Positions 41,692 to 51,035 of a stretch of 64,000 nucleotides of DNA are shown piece by piece. The DNA lies in assembly GCF_028682635.1 (NCBI RefSeq), contig NZ_JANHLK010000014.1:1-64000 (forward strand), written 5' to 3'. The stretch comes from Pseudomonas putida (GTDB lineage: Bacteria > Pseudomonadota > Gammaproteobacteria > Pseudomonadales > Pseudomonadaceae). Made by a program: the position numbers and the translations under genes. Position 1 is the first letter of the stretch. The number at the start of each line of letters is the position of its first letter. Below the pieces are notes generated by a model. The model ran no database searches and was not told the DNA's origin. It was given only the letters and a program-made list of their open reading frames with translations.

Positions 41692-42300
41692 ATGACGACC
41701 CTGACTCCCCGCCGTACCGCCATCCTGACCTTCATCCGCGAACGTATCGCCGAGCACGGTCAGTCCCCGAGCCTCGCTGAAATCAGCGAGGCGTTCGGTT
41801 TCGCCTCCCGCAGCGTGGCGCGCAAGCATGTGCTGGCGCTGACCGAAGCCGGGTTTATCGAGGTCAACCCGCATCAGGCCCGGGGCATTCGCCTGCTCGG
41901 GCAGCCGCCGCGCCCTGAGCTGCTGGACATCCCGGTACTCGGCCGGGTGGCGGCCGGTGCGCCGATCGGTGCCGATGCCGAGGTCCATAGTCGCTTGCTG
42001 TTCGATCCGTCGATGTTCTCCCGGGTGCCGGACTACCTGCTGCGGGTGCGCGGCGACTCGATGATCGAGGATGGCATTCTCGACGGCGACCTGGTGGGCG
42101 TGCACCGCAGCCCCGAGGCGCTGAACGGCCAGATCGTCGTGGCGCGCCTCGACGGCGAAGTCACCATCAAGCGCTTCGAACGGGTCGGCGACCGGGTTCG
42201 CCTGTTGCCGCGCAACCCGGCCTATCAGCCGATCATCGTCGAAAGTGATCGAGACCTGGCCATCGAAGGGGTGTTCTGCGGCCTGGTGAGGCAAGGCTGA
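41683..42300 (+). CDS. lexA: LexA2, SOS repressor of the mutagenesis cassette
   Basis: A 205-residue LexA paralogue. An N-terminal winged HTH (about 5-65), the Ala-Gly self-cleavage site in VAAGAPIG, and the catalytic pair Ser in RGDSMIEDG and Lys in DGEVTIKRF are all present. It opens the lexA-imuA-imuB-dnaE2 operon, so it is the second, cassette-specific repressor, not the canonical genome-wide LexA. Start ATG 41683 has AGGAG five bases upstream; ATG 41692 in frame has none. The operator overlaps the start, so it is autoregulated and derepressed through RecA-stimulated self-cleavage. Confidence 0.93.
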   Translation: MYSMTTLTPRRTAILTFIRERIAEHGQSPSLAEISEAFGFASRSVARKHVLALTEAGFIEVNPHQARGIRLLGQPPRPELLDIPVLGRVAAGAPIGADAEVHSRLLFDPSMFSRVPDYLLRVRGDSMIEDGILDGDLVGVHRSPEALNGQIVVARLDGEVTIKRFERVGDRVRLLPRNPAYQPIIVESDRDLAIEGVFCGLVRQG

Positions 42301-42917
42301 TGGGTGCCGTCGTTGCGCTGGATACGCTGTTCAATGGCGGCCAGGTCTGGCGAGGCCGGCCTGCGCCGCCGGCCGTCAGCCCGCAACCCACCGGGCATGC
42401 CGCGCTGGATGCGGCGTTGCCCACGGGCGGCTGGCCGGAGGCGGCCCTGACGGAAATCCTCCTGGCCGGGCAGGGTGTGGGCGAATTGCAACTGGTGTGG
42501 CCGGCGCTGGCGCGGCTGTCGGCGGCGGGCGAACGCATCGTCCTGGTGGCGCCGCCGTATGTGCCGTATCCCCAGGCCTGGCAGAGCGCCGGGGTCGATC
42601 TGCGCCAATTGTCGATCATCCAGACCAGCGAGCGCGATGCGTTGTGGGCGGCGGAACAGTGCCTGCGTTCGGGCAGTTGCGGCGCGGTGCTGTGCTGGCC
42701 GCACAAGGCCGATGACCGCGCCTTGCGCCGCTTGCAGGTGGCCGCGGAAACCGGCTCGACCCTGGCCTTCGCCTATCGCTCGCTCAGTGAAGCGATCAAC
42801 CCGTCGCCAGCGGCCCTGCGCATCGCCATCGATGCCAGGCCGGCACAGTTGCGGGTGCTCAAGTGCCGGGGCGGCTTGGCCCGTTCGGCGCCGATTGCCT
42901 TCGCCGTGGGGCATTGA
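42300..42917 (+). CDS. imuA: ImuA, translesion synthesis accessory protein
   Basis: A 205-residue protein of the ImuA (SulA/RecA-like) family. It has a truncated RecA fold with segments such as LPTGGWPEAALTEILL and SIAERDAL-like central helices, but no obvious intact Walker A, as usual in Pseudomonas ImuA. It overlaps lexA2 by one base (TGATG). With ImuB and DnaE2 it forms the damage-inducible mutasome. Confidence 0.9.
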   Translation: MGAVVALDTLFNGGQVWRGRPAPPAVSPQPTGHAALDAALPTGGWPEAALTEILLAGQGVGELQLVWPALARLSAAGERIVLVAPPYVPYPQAWQSAGVDLRQLSIIQTSERDALWAAEQCLRSGSCGAVLCWPHKADDRALRRLQVAAETGSTLAFAYRSLSEAINPSPAALRIAIDARPAQLRVLKCRGGLARSAPIAFAVGH

Positions 42918-42924
42918 GGTTGCC

Positions 42925-44340
42925 ATGCGCTGGGTGTGTATTCTGTTCCCGCAATTGGCACTGGACGCGGTACTGCGTCAGCGCGCCGACCCCGACGAAC
43001 CGCTGGCGCTGTTGACCGGCCCGGCCCAGCGTCGGGTGTTGCAGGCGGTCAATGGTCCGGCACGGGCCCTGGGCTTGCGTCCCGGCCAGTCCATGAGCGC
43101 CGCCCAGGCCTTGAGCAAGGGTTTTGCCACCGCCGAGTACGACGTCGCCGCCATCGAACACTGGCAGCAATTTCTCGCCGCCTGGGCCTATCGCTTCAGC
43201 TCCCAGGTCAGCGTGCATTACCCGCGGGCGCTGGTGTTCGAAATCGAGTCCAGCCTGGGTTTGTTTGGCGGCTGGGCGCCATTCGAGGCGCGTTTGCGGG
43301 CAGAACTCGGCGAGCTGGGGTTTCGTCACCGCATCGTCGCCGCGCCCAACCCGGTGGCGGCGCGGATGCTGGCCAACGCCCATGACGGCCTGGTGGTGCC
43401 CGACGAGCAAGCCTTGCAGCATCACCTCGGGCAATTGCCCGTCGACCGTATCGGGTTGCAAGCCAGCGTGGCCACGGCGTTGTCGCGCATGGGCCTGCGC
43501 ACCTTGAGCCAAGTGCAGGCGTTGCCCCGGCACAGCCTGGCCCGGCGTTTTGAGGCCGAGGTGCTCAAGCACCTGGATGCCTTGCTGGGCACACGGCGGT
43601 TGGCGCTGACGTTCTACCTGCCGCCGGACCGTTTTGATGTGCGCATCGAGCTCAATTTCGATGTGCAGTCCCATCAGGCCTTGCTGTTTCCATTGCGCCG
43701 ATTGACCGGTGACCTGTCGGCGTTCCTCTGCGGTCGGGACAGCGGCGTGCAGCGTTTCGACCTGCACCTGGAACACGCCGGGCTGCCCGACACGCTGATC
43801 AAGGTCGGCCTGCTCAGCGCCGAGCGCGATCCGGCCATGCTGTTCGAACTGGCCCGGGGGCGACTGGAGCAAGTCCAGGTCGAGGCCCCGGTGCGCGGTT
43901 TTCGCCTGCGCGCCGAAGACTTGCCGAGCTTCGTTCCGCAGTTTCAGGAGCTGTTCGACGATCGCCCGCAGCAGACCTTGCCCTGGGCGCAACTGCGCGA
44001 GCGCCTGCGCGCGCGGCTGGGGGATGATGCCGTGCATGGCCTGGGCTTCCAGGCCGATCACCGCCCCGAGTGCGCGTGGCAGGCCAGTGCAGACAACCAG
44101 CCCTGTACGGGCTTGCCGACCGTGCAGCGGCCGGGCTGGCTGCTGACCGAGCCGCTGGCGGTGCACGAAGGCTCGGCGCGCATCCTCATGGGGCCGGAGC
44201 GCATCGAGTCCGGTTGGTGGGACGGCGATGATGTGCGCCGCGATTACTACCTGATCGAAACCCGCGCCGGCCAGCAGGGTTGGGCTTATCGCGCGGTGGG
44301 CGAGGGTGGCCCGTTGTGGCTGCAGGGCTGGTTCGCATGA
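42925..44340 (+). CDS. imuB: ImuB, catalytically degenerate Y-family polymerase
   Basis: A 471-residue Y-family polymerase homologue that acts as the mutasome hub, linking ImuA, DnaE2 and the beta clamp. The region where active polymerases carry the Asp-Glu pair reads VFEIESSLGLFGG, without the catalytic acidic dyad, as is known for ImuB. Start 42925 begins MRWVCILFPQL, the family's N-terminus. It is seven bases after imuA and overlaps dnaE2 by ATGA. Confidence 0.92.
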   Translation: MRWVCILFPQLALDAVLRQRADPDEPLALLTGPAQRRVLQAVNGPARALGLRPGQSMSAAQALSKGFATAEYDVAAIEHWQQFLAAWAYRFSSQVSVHYPRALVFEIESSLGLFGGWAPFEARLRAELGELGFRHRIVAAPNPVAARMLANAHDGLVVPDEQALQHHLGQLPVDRIGLQASVATALSRMGLRTLSQVQALPRHSLARRFEAEVLKHLDALLGTRRLALTFYLPPDRFDVRIELNFDVQSHQALLFPLRRLTGDLSAFLCGRDSGVQRFDLHLEHAGLPDTLIKVGLLSAERDPAMLFELARGRLEQVQVEAPVRGFRLRAEDLPSFVPQFQELFDDRPQQTLPWAQLRERLRARLGDDAVHGLGFQADHRPECAWQASADNQPCTGLPTVQRPGWLLTEPLAVHEGSARILMGPERIESGWWDGDDVRRDYYLIETRAGQQGWAYRAVGEGGPLWLQGWFA

Positions 44341-47300
44341 ACGCCGGATATGCCGAGCTGCACTGCCTGTCGAACTTCAGTTTCCAGCGCGGTGCTTCCA
44401 GTGCCCTCGAGCTGTTCCAGCGGGCAAAAAAACAGGGCTACCAGGCCCTGGCGATCACCGACGAATGTACCCTGGCCGGTATCGTCCGTGCCTGGCAGGC
44501 GGCGAAGTCGGTGGAGTTGCCACTGATCATCGGCAGTGAAGTGCGCATCGAAAATGGCCCGAAACTGGTGTTGCTGGTGGAAAACCTCGAGGGTTACCAG
44601 ACCCTGTGCCGACTGATCACCCGCGCCCGACGCCGTACACAGAAAGGCCAGTATCAAGTGCTGCGCGAAGACTTCGACGAACCCTTGCCAGGGCTGTTGG
44701 CGCTGTGGGTGCCGGACGCGGTCGATGACGTTGAACAAGGCCAGTGGTTGCAGCAGGTCTTCGCCGAGCGCCTGTGGCTGGCGGTCCAGCTGCATCGCGG
44801 CCAGGACGATAGCCGGCGCCTGCGTGATCTGCTGGCGTTGGCCAGGGAACTGCGGATACCTGCGGTGGCCAGCGGCGATGTGCACATGCACGCGCGCGGA
44901 CGCCGGGCCCTGCAGGACACCATGACCGCGATCCGCCATCACCTGCCGGTGGCCGATGCCGGGCTGCGACTGCACCCCAACGGCGAGCGGCACCTGCGCG
45001 GCCTCGATGTGCTGCGCGAGCTCTATCCGCCTGCCTTGCTCGACGAAACCCTGAACATTGTCCGGCGCTGTACCTTTGATCTTGGCCAGCTGCGTTATCA
45101 GTATCCGCGGGAGCTGGTGCCAGATGGACACAGCGCAACCTCCTGGCTGAGGGAATTGACCGAGCGCGGCATTCGCGAGCGCTGGCCCCAGGGTGCCAGC
45201 GAGAAAGTGCGCGGGCTGATCGACAAGGAACTGGGGCTGATCGCCGAGCTCGGTTACGAGAGTTATTTCCTCACCGTCCAGGACATCGTCGCCTTCGCCC
45301 GGCGCGAAAAAATCCTCTGTCAGGGCCGGGGCTCGGCGGCCAACTCGGCGGTGTGTTTCGCCTTGGGCATCACGGAGATCGATCCCGACCGCATGAACAT
45401 GCTGTTTGAACGCTTTCTTTCCAAGGAACGCGACGAGCCCCCGGATATCGATGTGGACTTCGAGCACGAGCGCCGCGAAGAAGTCCTGCAGTACGTATTC
45501 CAGCGCTATGGCCGCACCCGCGCGGCCTTGACCGCCGTGGTCAGCACTTACCACGCGGCCGGTGCCGTGCGCGATGTGGCCAAGGCCTTGGGGCTGCCGC
45601 CGGACCAGATCAATGCCCTGGCCGATTGCTGTGGACACTGGAGTGATGAAACACCGCCCGTGGAGCGCCTGCGTGAAGGCGGTTTCGATCCCGAGAGCCC
45701 GGTGCTGCGCCGGGTGTTGAGCTTGACCCAGCAGTTGATCGGTTTCCCCCGGCACCTGTCCCAGCACCCTGGCGGCTTCGTGATTTCCGAGCAGCCGCTG
45801 GACCACCTGGTGCCGGTGGAAAACGCCGCCATGGCCGAGCGCACCATCATCCAGTGGGACAAGGACGATCTGGACGCGGTCGGCCTGCTCAAGGTGGATA
45901 TCCTCGCGCTGGGCATGCTCAGCGCGATTCGCCGTTGCCTTGATCTGCTGCGGCGTCATCGCAACCTCGACTTGAGCCTGGCGACCATCCCCTCTGAGGA
46001 CTCGCTGACCTACGACATGATTGGCCGCGCCGACACCATCGGCGTGTTCCAGATCGAGTCCCGGGCGCAGATGTCGATGCTGCCCCGGCTCAAGCCGCGC
46101 GAGTTCTATGACCTGGTGATCGAGGTGGCCATCGTGCGGCCCGGGCCGATCCAGGGCGGCATGGTGCACCCGTACCTGCGCCGACGAAACAAGGAAGAGC
46201 TGGAAAGCTATCCCTCCGAAGAATTGCGCGAGGTGTTGAAACGCACCTTGGGCGTGCCGCTGTTCCAGGAACAGGTGATGCAGATCGCCATCGTCGCCGC
46301 CGACTACAGCCCCGGCGAAGCCGATCAGTTGCGCCGCTCCATGGCCGCCTGGAAACGCCATGGCGGACTGGAGCCACACAAGGAACGCCTGGCCGCAGGG
46401 ATGAAGAAAAAAGGCTACAGCGCCGACTTCGCAGCGCAGATCTTCGAGCAGATCAAGGGCTTTGGCAGCTACGGTTTTCCCGAATCCCACGCCGCCAGTT
46501 TTGCCTTGCTGACCTACGCCAGTTGCTGGTTGAAATGCCACGAACCGGCGGCTTTCGCCTGTGCCCTGATCAACAGTTGGCCCATGGGCTTCTACAGCCC
46601 GGACCAGATTCTGCAGGACGCGCGTCGCCACCATTTGCAGATCCGCCCGGTGGACGTGCGGGCCAGCGACTGGGATTGCAGCCTGGAGCCGATTGCCGGC
46701 GCGCAGCCGGCGATTCGCATGGGGTTGCGCATGATCAAGGGTTTTCGCGAGGACGATGCCCGGCGCATCGAGGCGGCGCGGTCCAAGGGCGCGTTTGCCG
46801 ACATCGCCGACCTGGGCGAACGGGCCCGCCTGGATGCCCGCGCCCAGGAACAACTGGCCGATGCCGGTGCATTGCGCGGGCTGGCCGGCGACCGGCATCG
46901 GGCGCGCTGGGAAGTGGCGGGGGTGGAAAAACAGCTCGGCCTGTTTGCCGGTCTGCCCCGTCAGGAGGAGGACGCGGTGGCGTTGCCTAAACCCACGGTG
47001 GGTGAGGACCTGCTGGCCGATTACAACAGCCTGGGCACCACCCTCGGGCCGCATCCGTTGGCCTTGTTGCGCGGCGAATTGAAAGCCCGTCGCTGCCGCA
47101 GTTCCAGGGAGTTGCTGGAGGTTGAGCACGGGCGACCGGTCAGCGTCGCCGGGCTGGTGACCGGTCGCCAACGGCCGAGCACCGCCAGCGGTGTGACCTT
47201 CGTCACCCTGGAAGACGAGTTCGGCAACGTCAACGTGGTGGTCTGGCGCGACCTGGCCGAGCGTCAGCGCCAGGTGTTGGTGGGGTCGCAGCTGCTCAAG

Positions 47301-47414
47301 GTCGATGGGCGTTGGGAGAAGGAGGGGGAGGTGCGGCATTTGATTGCCGGACGCTTGAGCGACCTGAGCCCACTGCTCGACGGCATCACCGTGCGCAGCC
47401 GCGACTTCCACTGA
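44337..47414 (+). CDS. dnaE2: Error-prone DNA polymerase DnaE2
   Basis: A 1025-residue C-family polymerase. It has an N-terminal PHP domain (AELHCLSNFSFQRGAS), the catalytic aspartate motif PPDIDVDFEHERREEV (near 375-390), a helix-hairpin-helix region and a C-terminal OB domain. It is shorter than replicative DnaE (about 1160). It carries out error-prone lesion bypass after DNA damage with ImuA and ImuB. Start 44337 overlaps the imuB stop; a longer frame upstream lies inside imuB. A REP pair follows the stop. Confidence 0.95.
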   Translation: MNAGYAELHCLSNFSFQRGASSALELFQRAKKQGYQALAITDECTLAGIVRAWQAAKSVELPLIIGSEVRIENGPKLVLLVENLEGYQTLCRLITRARRRTQKGQYQVLREDFDEPLPGLLALWVPDAVDDVEQGQWLQQVFAERLWLAVQLHRGQDDSRRLRDLLALARELRIPAVASGDVHMHARGRRALQDTMTAIRHHLPVADAGLRLHPNGERHLRGLDVLRELYPPALLDETLNIVRRCTFDLGQLRYQYPRELVPDGHSATSWLRELTERGIRERWPQGASEKVRGLIDKELGLIAELGYESYFLTVQDIVAFARREKILCQGRGSAANSAVCFALGITEIDPDRMNMLFERFLSKERDEPPDIDVDFEHERREEVLQYVFQRYGRTRAALTAVVSTYHAAGAVRDVAKALGLPPDQINALADCCGHWSDETPPVERLREGGFDPESPVLRRVLSLTQQLIGFPRHLSQHPGGFVISEQPLDHLVPVENAAMAERTIIQWDKDDLDAVGLLKVDILALGMLSAIRRCLDLLRRHRNLDLSLATIPSEDSLTYDMIGRADTIGVFQIESRAQMSMLPRLKPREFYDLVIEVAIVRPGPIQGGMVHPYLRRRNKEELESYPSEELREVLKRTLGVPLFQEQVMQIAIVAADYSPGEADQLRRSMAAWKRHGGLEPHKERLAAGMKKKGYSADFAAQIFEQIKGFGSYGFPESHAASFALLTYASCWLKCHEPAAFACALINSWPMGFYSPDQILQDARRHHLQIRPVDVRASDWDCSLEPIAGAQPAIRMGLRMIKGFREDDARRIEAARSKGAFADIADLGERARLDARAQEQLADAGALRGLAGDRHRARWEVAGVEKQLGLFAGLPRQEEDAVALPKPTVGEDLLADYNSLGTTLGPHPLALLRGELKARRCRSSRELLEVEHGRPVSVAGLVTGRQRPSTASGVTFVTLEDEFGNVNVVVWRDLAERQRQVLVGSQLLKVDGRWEKEGEVRHLIAGRLSDLSPLLDGITVRSRDFH

Positions 47415-47427
47415 CACACACAACCCC

Positions 47428-47529
47428 CTGTAGGAGCGAGCTTGCTCGCGATGGACCTGAGAGCGCCGCGGGCTGTCAGGTTATCAGCGTTATCGTTGAC
47501 GACCATCGCGAGCAAGCTCGCTCCTACAG
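47428..47529. repeat. Inverted REP pair (GTAGGAGCGAG type)
   Basis: CTGTAGGAGCGAGCTTGCTCGCGATGG and its inverse around a 45-base spacer, between convergent dnaE2 and flavin-reductase genes. It may end both transcripts. Confidence 0.88.
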
Positions 47530-47547
47530 GTTTTGGGGTGTGTCTGG

Positions 47548-48210
47548 TTATTTGGTGGAGGGCCAGAAGCGTTCGCCACCGCCGGGTGCATCCGTCCACG
47601 CCTGCAAAGAACGGGTTGGCAGGTCAAAGTAATCCCGCGTGCGCGCATACCCATGCCCACCCATCCGCCCGATCGCATCAAGCCCCAGTTGATCGATGTA
47701 CAGGGTCTTCGGGTCGATCAGCTCATCGCGCACATGGGCCATCAACACTTCACCAAGGATGATCTCCCGCGACTGGCCGATGGACAGCGCCATCATCCGC
47801 CGGCATTCCAGGGCCACCGGCGCTTCGCCGATGCGTGGGCATTTGACCGTGGTGCCGGGGATGGCGGTGAGGCCGGCGGCGGTCAGCTCGTCGAAACCCG
47901 GAGCGAAGGGCACGGCGCAGACGTTCATGGCTTCCACCAGGGCATCGCTGACGATGTTCACGGTGAACTCCTGGTTGAGCTGGATGTTGCGCGTGGTGTC
48001 CTTGGGGCTCTGGTCGCCGTAGTTTTCCACGCCCAGCGCCAGGATCGGCGGATCGGCAGACAGCGCGTTGAAGAAGCTGAACGGCGCAGCATTGACGCGG
48101 CCTTCAGCGTCGACGGTGGTGACCAGGGCAATCGGCCGTGGCACCACGCTGCCGATCAGGATCTTGTATTTGTCTCGCGCACTCAGCGTGCTGAAATCGA
48201 AGCTTTGCAT
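47548..48210 (-). CDS. Flavin-reductase-family protein (FMN-binding split barrel)
   Basis: A 220-residue protein of the flavin-reductase-like, FMN-binding split-barrel family. IGSVVPRPIALVTTVDAEGRVNAAPFSFFN at the N-terminus is the FMN-site signature. Such proteins supply reduced flavin to monooxygenases or reduce small quinone-like substrates directly. It is the last gene of the minus-strand catabolic unit, 12 bases after the amidohydrolase, so it probably takes part in the same pathway. No monooxygenase partner is seen in the window. Confidence 0.85.
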   Translation of the reverse strand: MQSFDFSTLSARDKYKILIGSVVPRPIALVTTVDAEGRVNAAPFSFFNALSADPPILALGVENYGDQSPKDTTRNIQLNQEFTVNIVSDALVEAMNVCAVPFAPGFDELTAAGLTAIPGTTVKCPRIGEAPVALECRRMMALSIGQSREIILGEVLMAHVRDELIDPKTLYIDQLGLDAIGRMGGHGYARTRDYFDLPTRSLQAWTDAPGGGERFWPSTK

Positions 48211-48222
48211 AGGCAGGATTCT

Positions 48223-49710
48223 CTAAAGGAGTGGATCGATGGCGCAGAGCGGCGCCTGTGCGCTGTAGTCGTCGGCGAACGGGATAGCCGGCTGGAACAG
48301 GGTTTTCCAGTCCGGTTGGCCGAAGGCTCGGTCGCTGTGGCTGCGCATCAGTTTTTCGAATTGCCGTTGGGCCTGGCGCTGCAGGGCGGGGTAGTCGACG
48401 CCCTGCACCTGACGGTCCTGCATCACGCAGCGACCGTCGATGTAGCTGGCGATGCAATCGTCACCGCGCCCGGCCAAAACCAGGTTTTTCAGTGGGTCGA
48501 ACAGCGGTCCCAGGTGCAGGCCGCGCAGGTTGAACACGGTGATGTCGGCCTTGGCCCCCGGTGCCAGGCGCCCGAGATCGTCGCGTCCCAGGGCCTTGGC
48601 GCCGCCGAGTGTGGCGGCGTTGTACAGGTCCAGGGTGCTGGTCAGTGCATTGCCGCCTTCCATCAAGCGCGCGATGTTCAAGCCCTGGCGCATGTTGTCC
48701 AACAGGTCCGCCGGCCAGGTGTCGGTACCCAGGGCGAAGTTGATGCCCTTGGCGCGATAGCGACCAAAGGAATTCAGCGCCTCGCCATCCCGGGCGAACA
48801 CCACCGGGCAATGCACCAGGCTGGCGCCGCTATCCACCAGCCGTTGCAGATCATCGTCGCCCCGGGTGTAGATGCCATGGGGCAACAGGCTGCGCGGGGT
48901 CAGCAGGTGCAGATCCTCCAGCCAAGCCAGCGGCGAAAAACCGCGCAGTTGTTCAACCATCGCCACCTCGCCGAGCCCCTGGCAGCAGTGCAAACGCATC
49001 GGCGCGTTGAGTTCGCGGCTCAGTGCCGCGGTGCGTTGCAACAGCGCCGGCGTGCAGGTCTGGATGCGATCCGGCAGCAGCGCGCCGCGAATCAGGCCGC
49101 CATGAGCGCCATCGAAATTCCGGAAAAACCGCTCGGCCGCCTCGAGCCCGGCCATGCCCCGGGCTTCCTGCCAGTGATGGGCCAGCGTGCCGTCTGCCTG
49201 CCAGTAGCTCATGCCGCTCATGTAGCAGGGGCCAAGGTAAGTGCGCAGCCCCAGCTCGGCCGCCACCCCGGCCACCGCGGCAAACTCGTCGTAGGTTTCG
49301 GCCCACTCGCGGTAGTACATCGAGGTGATCGGCATGGCCGTGGTGATGCCGTTGCGGATCAATTGGGTGAAGGCGTAGCGGTATTTGAAGACTTCTTCTT
49401 CGGCGCTGTAGCTTTCCCGTGGGCCGCGCGCCAGATACTGCGCCGACCACATCCGGCCCATGGCGCGCTCGTCGCCGTTGTCCAGGGTCAGCACCGTGGA
49501 ATCGAGATCGCCCAGCGCATCCAGATCGATGAAACCCGGGCCGATCAGCGCGTTGCCATGGTCGATCCACTGATCCACCGGCCCGGCGTAATCTCGCCCG
49601 ACAAACAGGATGTGCGCGCCTTCGAACACCACTTCGCCGTCGCGCCACAGCACATGTTGCGCGCCGTCGAAGCCGACTACGCAGCTGGCCCGCAAGCCGA
49701 TGCGTTTCAC
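48223..49710 (-). CDS. Amidohydrolase, AtzA/TrzN-like, with altered metal site
   Basis: A 495-residue amidohydrolase. It shares the AtzA/guanine-deaminase type layout (GLRTYLGPCYMSG, LHCCQGLGEV, LVHCPVV, FALGTDTWP), but the usual HxH ligand after the first strand is replaced by PGFIDLDALGDLD. The later Asp in GTDTW is kept. The start is a GTG at 49710 that overlaps the stop of the preceding gene (GTGA). Hydrolysis of a heterocyclic or guanidino-like amine is the expected class; the substrate is not readable. Confidence 0.83.
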   Translation of the reverse strand: MKRIGLRASCVVGFDGAQHVLWRDGEVVFEGAHILFVGRDYAGPVDQWIDHGNALIGPGFIDLDALGDLDSTVLTLDNGDERAMGRMWSAQYLARGPRESYSAEEEVFKYRYAFTQLIRNGITTAMPITSMYYREWAETYDEFAAVAGVAAELGLRTYLGPCYMSGMSYWQADGTLAHHWQEARGMAGLEAAERFFRNFDGAHGGLIRGALLPDRIQTCTPALLQRTAALSRELNAPMRLHCCQGLGEVAMVEQLRGFSPLAWLEDLHLLTPRSLLPHGIYTRGDDDLQRLVDSGASLVHCPVVFARDGEALNSFGRYRAKGINFALGTDTWPADLLDNMRQGLNIARLMEGGNALTSTLDLYNAATLGGAKALGRDDLGRLAPGAKADITVFNLRGLHLGPLFDPLKNLVLAGRGDDCIASYIDGRCVMQDRQVQGVDYPALQRQAQRQFEKLMRSHSDRAFGQPDWKTLFQPAIPFADDYSAQAPLCAIDPLL

Positions 49711-50903
49711 CGGCGGCTTTCCAGCAGACGACCGCCAGACGCGATCAGTTGACCACCGCGATACACTTGGCGAACCGGCCGCGAAACCACGGCTTCGCCC
49801 AGGGTCTGAACCGGCATCAACAGGAAATCCGCTGGCCGACCAATTTCCAGGCCATAGTTTTCACAGCCTAGCGCCCGAGCGCCATTGTCCGTCGCCGCCG
49901 CAAACGCCGCCGCCAGTTCTTCGTCCTTGTTCAAGTCGAAACGAAACGCCAGCAGCATCGCCCGCTCCAGCATGTCGCCGTTGCCCATGGGCGACCAGGC
50001 GTCGCGAATCCCGTCGGAACCCAGGCAGACGTTGACACCAGCCTCGCGCAACGCCAGGAACGGCGGCACTGCGCAGTCGGCCGGCGCCGAACTCATCAGC
50101 GAAATACCCAGCGCCGCCAGGCGTTCGGCCACAGGCTTGACCTGGCTCCAGGGCAACATGCCCAGGCAATAGGCATGGCTGATCATCACCCGGCCGTGCA
50201 GCCCGAAGCGCTCGGTGTAGTCGGCGATCAGCGCGATCTGCCACAGGCCCAGCTCGCCCTTGTCGTGCAGGTGGATGTCGACGCCACGCTCGAACTCGCT
50301 GGCCAGGTTGAACACGAAGTCGAGCTGCGCCACGGGGTCGTTGTCGATGCCGCAGGGATCAAGCCCCCCGACGTTCTCCACGCCCAGGGCCATGGCTTCG
50401 CGCATCAGCTCGGCGGTGCCGGGGCGGCTGATGAGGCCGGTTTGCGGGAACACCACCAGTTGCAGGTCGATAAGGTCTCGGTATTTTTCCCGCAGTTGCT
50501 GCATGGCTTCGACATGGCGCAGGCCGAATTCGGGGTCGATGTCGACGTGGCAACGCATCGTCAGCGAGCCGCGGGCAATGCAGTTTTCCAGCAGGGCGCC
50601 GGCCCGATGTGCGATGGGGGCGGTGACTTCCCGCAGGATTCGGCGTTCGTTGGCGATGTAGTCCTTGAGGGTGGGACCTGCGCTGTTCGGGCGCCAGGGT
50701 TGGCCCCAGAGGGTCTTGTCCAGGTGTACGTGGCTTTCCACCAGGGCGGGGGTCAGCAGCTGGTTCTGGCCGTCGATGTCGGTGGCCAGCAGCTCGGTGG
50801 TCGAGGCCGGGCGACGTTGGGTGAAGCGGCCGTTTTCGATCAGCAGGTCTTCGGCGGGGGCGCCGTAGGGGCGTACGTTGCGTAGCCAGCGGGGTTGGGT
50901 CAT
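49707..50903 (-). CDS. Cytosine-deaminase-like amidohydrolase
   Basis: A 398-residue amidohydrolase of the cytosine deaminase/AtzC subgroup with canonical motifs: SHVHLDKTLWG (HxH), HLHDKGELGLWQI, ISHAYCLG and LGSDGIRDAWSPMG (metal Asp). GGAGG lies seven bases before the start. It lies beyond a REP pair from the transporter genes and overlaps the next amidohydrolase, so the two act in one pathway. Deamination or ring-opening of a nitrogen heterocycle is likely. Confidence 0.87.
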   Translation of the reverse strand: MTQPRWLRNVRPYGAPAEDLLIENGRFTQRRPASTTELLATDIDGQNQLLTPALVESHVHLDKTLWGQPWRPNSAGPTLKDYIANERRILREVTAPIAHRAGALLENCIARGSLTMRCHVDIDPEFGLRHVEAMQQLREKYRDLIDLQLVVFPQTGLISRPGTAELMREAMALGVENVGGLDPCGIDNDPVAQLDFVFNLASEFERGVDIHLHDKGELGLWQIALIADYTERFGLHGRVMISHAYCLGMLPWSQVKPVAERLAALGISLMSSAPADCAVPPFLALREAGVNVCLGSDGIRDAWSPMGNGDMLERAMLLAFRFDLNKDEELAAAFAAATDNGARALGCENYGLEIGRPADFLLMPVQTLGEAVVSRPVRQVYRGGQLIASGGRLLESRR

Positions 50904-50939
50904 TTCATACCTCCAATTCTGTGTTGTTCAGGCGGGCCT

Positions 50940-51016
50940 CTTCGCGAGCAAGCCCGCTCCCACATTGTCCGTGTGAACACTGGAGATCCCTTGTGGGAGC
51001 GGGCTTGCTCGCGAAG
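50940..51016. repeat. Inverted REP pair (GTGGGAGCGGG type)
   Basis: CTTCGCGAGCAAGCCCGCTCCCACA and its inverse, about 27 bases apart, between the binding-protein gene and the downstream amidohydrolases. Confidence 0.88.
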
Positions 51017-51035
51017 GCCGCGACTCGGTCCAGGA

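Noticed and set aside
44286..47423. A 1045-codon open frame antisense to dnaE2
   Set aside because: An artefact of high GC and strong third-position bias; the dnaE2 strand has the clear domains and catalytic motifs.
47533..49752. A 739-codon plus-strand frame across the flavin reductase and amidohydrolase genes
   Set aside because: Mirror of two real minus-strand genes with recognisable family motifs; the plus frame has no domain or ribosome-binding site.
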